22,346 nucleotides of DNA from Silene noctiflora (taxonomy: Eukaryota > Streptophyta > Magnoliopsida > Caryophyllales > Caryophyllaceae): contig VHZZ01003533.1 in the NCBI GenBank assembly GCA_009801015.1, forward strand, positions 1,899 through 24,244, read 5' to 3'. The notes under the pieces were generated by a model, which had not been told where the DNA came from, searched no databases, and saw only the letters and a program-made list of their open reading frames with translations. Below are positions 19,523 to 22,346 of this stretch, piece by piece. The position numbers were made by a program, and so were the translations under genes. Within the stretch, counting starts at the first letter, position 1. Each line of letters begins with the position of its first letter.

Positions 19523-20377
19523 TCCCACCAATTTTAGGCAGACGAAAGTTCCTAAATATATAACTCTCAACGATTCTTTAGAAATGCCGCACTGATTTTC
19601 TCCACCAGGATTAATGTTGTGAGTGGAGTGGTGAGTTTTACCAATAGAGTAAAAGGTGTTTTTACTAACAAATGCATACGAATACTAAAGATGGAAATGA
19701 GGCATATTTAATGAATAGATAAAAAATGGAATATGGAGAATTTGTAAAGAATCAGAAGGAGAAGGAGTAACAATGTTGCGAGTGTATACGAATACAAATC
19801 ATTTATAAAATACCTCTCCCACAGAATAAAAAAATTATACAAATGAACTACACGGAGGAAGTATAAGACAATATAATTATGCTAACCAATTATTATACTT
19901 AATGGGTTTATATACCTGAAAGAGGAACAAAGGAGAATTGAGAATGTCAACGAAACCAGAAATACCATTATAAAGAAGCTCATCCATGCAAGGAATAGGT
20001 GGGTGAAAATCAGTCTCACTAAACTCTTCAAGACTAACATCCGCATTAGCCTCAATGAACACAATTCCTTCTCCGGTGCATTCAACTACTAATTTCTTGT
20101 CATTGTTTTCCCTTAGTCGCCCCGCTAAAGGATAATACGGTACTAGGGCTCTTCTTAGTGCCTCCTTAATCACCTTAACTGGGTCTGTGCCAAGCATATT
20201 TGGCGCAGGCCCATAGAAATGGATCCCAGGCATGTGTCCCAATAAGCGATTATGGTTGTCGATTTCTGATAACTCCTTGATCTCATAGGGGGTTGCCTTG
20301 GCCGGAGTAATAAGTTCTGGCGTTTGCCTAGTCACCTTAAAAAGTAGACTTGTTTGATTGTCTAAAATTTTTGCCAT
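17276..20377 (-). CDS. BAHD acyltransferase, benzyl alcohol O-benzoyltransferase/HSR201-like, three exons, 456 aa
   Basis: BAHD enzymes transfer an acyl group from acyl-CoA to an alcohol or amine in the cytosol, giving volatile or defensive esters. Exons on the - strand: 20377-19916, 18856-18595 and 17922-17276. Junctions join ..LFLFQ to VTRLKCGGF (phase 0) and ..RFFFG to PTEITALR (splitting the Gly codon), all GT/AG. The HXXXD catalytic motif is H171-AIV-D175, followed by Ala where many BAHDs have Gly, as is common in this clade. The DFGWG structural motif is intact at 383-387, and YYGN is at 308-311. Length is normal for the family, with no broken codon, so it looks functional. Sequence blocks such as ARGAQALSVNPVWER point to the benzoyl/anthraniloyl-CoA-using clade, but the actual substrates cannot be read from sequence. 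Intron 1 (1059 nt) holds a CACTA fragment. Confidence 0.94.
18251..18274. repeat. 9-bp perfect hairpin in BAHD intron 2
   Basis: CCACTGATA and TATCAGTGG enclose a 6-nt loop. It is a short stem-loop of unknown meaning within the 672-nt intron. Confidence 0.7.
19204..19475 (+). mobile_element. Truncated CACTA (En/Spm) transposon end in BAHD intron 1
   Basis: CACTACAAGAAAAA at 19204-19217 is the canonical plant CACTA terminus. The following 250 bp contain repeated, partly palindromic subterminal motifs on both strands: ACCAACTAAGTTGGT, GCCAATTTTAATTGG, GACCAATTTAAATTAGTCGC and TTAGCGAC-like variants. Such arrays bind transposase in this superfamily. No opposite TTCTTGTAGTG end exists downstream; similarity fades into a poly(A) tract. 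The element is therefore a single broken end, on the strand opposite to the host gene. The right border is approximate. Confidence 0.8.
19481..19519 (+). repeat. 39-bp poly(A) tract
   Basis: An uninterrupted run of 39 A follows the CACTA fragment in BAHD intron 1. On the gene strand it is a poly(T) run. Length polymorphism or assembly error is likely here. Confidence 0.95.
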
Positions 20378-20437
20378 GGTTTTATGTTATATACTAATTG
20401 ATAGTAGTTGATTTGTGGTTTGGTGTATTTGAGGATG

Positions 20438-20456
20438 ATATATATAGTATATATAG
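20438..20456 (-). promoter_or_regulatory. TATA box region of the BAHD gene
   Basis: Two TATATATA stretches lie 61-79 bp upstream of the start codon on the gene strand, which would give a 5' leader of roughly 30-50 nt. Which one is used cannot be told. Confidence 0.55.
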
Positions 20457-20522
20457 TCGCACAAATTCTCATTAAGATGGGGCTTTTTGGTCTTAAGTTT
20501 TAAACTGGAAAAATGTCGTTTT

Positions 20523-20637
20523 TTTGTAATAAAAAGTGACCATTTAACAAAAATCAAAATGTTCTAGTTAATGTTGCACTTGAAATTGTTGTTATTTTAA
20601 CTTTAATAAATAAAAAATAGTCACATTTTATTGTAAA
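20523..20637. repeat. Inverted repeat (possible small MITE) in the BAHD upstream region
   Basis: TTTGTAATAAAAAGTGAC (20523-20540) pairs with GTCACATTTTATTGTAAA (20620-20637) at 15 of 18 positions. The 79-bp centre is AT-rich. It lies 146-260 bp before the start codon. No target duplication is evident. Confidence 0.45.
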
Positions 20638-20639
20638 TA

Positions 20640-21160
20640 GTACATTCGCTCCTTCTAAAGCTTAAGACGAAAGAACCGCCTTAAGGGAGACTTGTTGATC
20701 GATTAGTTACTTAGTTGATATATATCACTTCGGTTAATGACGTTAACCTATTTTTGATTTAGTTAATCAGAAATTGGTACTAATGACTTCTGAAGGAATG
20801 GAGAATTGGAGAAAGTGAAAATAAAAAAACCATTTCATATGTTTAAATAATGACAAAATGGTAGATTTTTATTTGTGTATTTTTCTTATAAATGTGAGAA
20901 AATAATAGATACAATTACACGTTTATACTTCATTGTATATATATTTAGAGTAAACGATATTGCAATTTACCTATTTTTTGTTTGTTTTAACAATAAAGGT
21001 ATTTGGAGTATATATTAGAACAAGCTATGATGACATGTACGTTTGCAATTTATCATAGTTAGATGGATCGAGGATTTGAGGTTAGGTAGGTCAAACATTA
21101 TGTATAAGACTGGGTATCGGGTTCATACTTGAAAGAATATCGGCTTCTGTATTTTTATAT
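20640..21160. other. AT-rich intergenic, no gene seen
   Basis: Stop-rich in all frames, with no recognisable motif. Confidence 0.5.
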
Positions 21161-21161
21161 A

Positions 21162-21250
21162 CTTTCTCTATTCCAATTAATTTTATACATTCGTTGAATA
21201 CAACTGAATATATTTTATTAAGTGTATAATAATAATTGGAATAGGGTGAG
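21162..21250. mobile_element. Short Stowaway-like MITE (89 bp)
   Basis: The left end CTTTCTCTATTCCAATTA and the complement of the right end CTCACCCTATTCCAATTA are alike and extend inward to TTTATAC/TATTATAC. TA dinucleotides flank both sides (21160-21161 and 21251-21252). The right end overlaps the first copy of the repeated unit in the next feature. Confidence 0.6.
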
Positions 21251-21627
21251 TATTAGCACGAAGTATATATACTAGACAAATTGGCAGATTTGTATCATTT
21301 CAATTATGATCGAACGTATTAGCATAGAAAATTGAGCATGTATTTTCGAGAAGTGAATCGAGAAGTGAATAGGGTGAGTATTAGCACGAAGTATTAGCAT
21401 TTACAAATGAGTGGTTGATACAAATGAAGTATTAGCATTTACTTCAGCTTGTATATACAAATGAACGTATTAGCATAGAAAATTGGAATAGGGTGAGTAT
21501 TAGCACGAAGTATTAGCATTTACTTAACAACAAACTCCGTCCGCTTGTTCTTCGTTGCAAGGAGTTGATACAAATGAGTGGTTGGACGGGTAAAAATTGA
21601 GCATGTATTTTCGAGAAGTGAATCGAG
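21239..21627 (+). repeat. Shuffled direct-repeat mosaic
   Basis: Five kinds of exact block recur in changing order. A (GAATAGGGTGAGTATTAGCA..) is at 21239-21266, 21367-21404 and 21486-21523. B (GAACGTATTAGCATAGAAAA..) is at 21312-21334 and 21463-21485. C (AAAATTGAGCATGTATTTTC..) is at 21328-21362 and 21593-21627. D (GTTGATACAAATGA) is at 21414-21427 and 21564-21577. E (ACAAATGAGTGGTTG) is at 21403-21417 and 21570-21584. Copies are identical over their length, so the rearrangement is recent or an assembly artefact. Block C is part of a LINE RNase H remnant. Confidence 0.85.
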
Positions 21628-21757
21628 CAGCGGACTAGTTAGCTAAGGCAAAAATTCATTCCCCTACATCTACAACGTTTCTCGACATTCCACCGGATGG
21701 TCTCCGCTCCATTCTTTGGGAGGGTTTACTTGGGGTTGATTTCCCCGGTTTAGTCGC
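21586..21757 (+). pseudogene. LINE RNase H C-terminal remnant
   Basis: In frame, the sequence reads VKIEHVF, then after one extra T reads REVNRAAD, a TAG where Trp is usual, then LAKAKIHS and, near the end, PPDGLRSILWEGLLGVDFP before a stop at 21755-21757. 'HVFREVNRAADWLA' followed by a 'PP..L...L..D..G..FPR' ending is the typical tail of the RNase H domain in plant non-LTR retrotransposons and related RVT_3 proteins. One frameshift and one nonsense change show that it is dead. Only the last 55 or so codons remain. Confidence 0.7.
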
Positions 21758-21952
21758 TAGTTAGTTTTGATTGTTCTTTCGGGGATTTGCCCCTCTAGCG
21801 TACCATAGAAAAATTATGAAGGTATTAGAAATATTCCTCTCATTTTGGTCTTTTTTCCTTCAACAATATTACTCCGTATATCGTTAGTATTCCTTCTCTG
21901 CCTCATTAAACGGGTAACATTAAATCGGCCCGAACAAAAGTCTGTACTATTA

Positions 21953-22120
21953 AGTCCTGTTTTTTTGGACTTAATTTCAGCTCATTTCAATTCAGTTCAG
22001 CTTCATTCAGTTCAATTCAGTTCAGTTCAGTTTTTCTCTTCAGAAATTAACTCTTTAGTTCAGTTTAGTTCAGCTCCATTAAGTTCAGTTGGCACAGTTT
22101 CAGTTCAAAAGAACATGGCT
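21953..22120. mobile_element. PIF/Harbinger-like MITE rich in TCAGT repeats
   Basis: The left end AGTCCTGTTTTTTTGGAC and the complement of the right end AGCCATGTTCTTTTGAAC are similar inverted termini of the GGCYCTGTT type. The interior is a degenerate array of TTCAG/TTCAGT units. TTA precedes the left end and TAA follows the right end, compatible with a 3-bp TWA target, though not an exact duplication. It has no coding capacity; the open frame across it is low complexity. Confidence 0.55.
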
Positions 22121-22255
22121 TAAAAAAATGAAATTAATAAAATGAAATGGAAAAAGAGGAAATCGAGAATATTCAGATTGTCATTTCATATGTGTTATAC
22201 CTTTTGTTTATCTAAATTGGAAATTCACTATAAATGCATAAAATAAATGGTTTTA

Positions 22256-22346
22256 GGCTCTGTTCTTTTGGACTGAAATTGTCTGAACTGAACTGAACTG
22301 AACTTAATGGAGCTGAACTGAACTGAACTGAACTTAATGGATCTGA
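22256..22346. mobile_element. Second TCAGT-type MITE, cut by the window end
   Basis: It begins GGCTCTGTTCTTTTGGAC directly after TTA, matching the termini of the preceding element, and continues into CTGAACTGAACTGAAC arrays in the opposite orientation. The right end lies beyond the window. Confidence 0.6.

Noticed and set aside
21845..22123. 92-codon open frame on the + strand
   Set aside because: Mostly low-complexity translation of the TCAGT array (Ser/Val/Gln/Phe repeats).
1..22346. CRISPR arrays, operons or bacterial defence systems
   Set aside because: The window is plant nuclear DNA; repeats present are transposon-derived or microsatellite, with no regular spacer pattern.

Overview
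This window is nuclear DNA of a flowering plant, most likely a eudicot. It is AT-rich, its genes have spliced introns with GT/AG borders, and its products include a chloroplast ribosome-maturation factor, a mitochondrial ATP synthase small subunit and a BAHD acyltransferase. The space between genes is filled with plant transposons. Some of the short inverted-repeat elements recall Caryophyllales genomes, but that placement is only an impression.

Three host genes can be read exon by exon. RBFA lies on the + strand (10257-12395; three exons, 234 aa). A gene for mitochondrial ATP synthase subunit e lies on the - strand (16097-14368; three exons, 69 aa). A complete BAHD acyltransferase of the benzyl alcohol benzoyltransferase/HSR201 type lies on the - strand (20377-17276; three exons, 456 aa). 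They sit in unrelated pathways and look like ordinary neighbours, not a functional cluster. All splice junctions were derived by eye from reading frame, family resemblance and GT/AG borders.

The left part (1-10000) is repeats. Positions 1-2095 hold the 5' half of a decayed Ty1/copia retrotransposon on the - strand: a short LTR, a primer-binding site, gag, protease and the start of integrase, with two in-frame stops and an abrupt loss of homology near position 103. Next come a short retrocopy flanked by 16-bp direct repeats (2509-2806), a MITE-like element (3601-3772), a tRNA-derived SINE-like unit with three apparent A/B-box pairs (about 4890-5197, - strand), and heptamer and 25-bp repeats (5599-5792). 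Three DNA transposons of different superfamilies then sit almost end to end: a Mutator-like element with about 320-bp inverted repeats (6926-8119), a hAT-like element (8149-9001) and a Stowaway MITE (9049-9302). Each shows an expected type of target-site duplication.

The right part carries a truncated CACTA terminus and a 39-bp poly(A) tract in intron 1 of the BAHD gene. Scrambled direct repeats lie on both sides of that gene (16534-17137 and 21239-21627). A mutated LINE RNase H tail (about 21586-21757) overlaps the second group, and two TCAGT-rich PIF/Harbinger-like MITEs lie at the right edge, the last running off the window. I found no bacterial-type system, CRISPR array, rRNA or intact tRNA gene. 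The most notable signals are the modular SINE, the transposon pile-up, the shuffled repeats around the BAHD gene, the C-terminal duplication in subunit e, and two complementary trinucleotide runs at opposite ends of the RBFA coding sequence.
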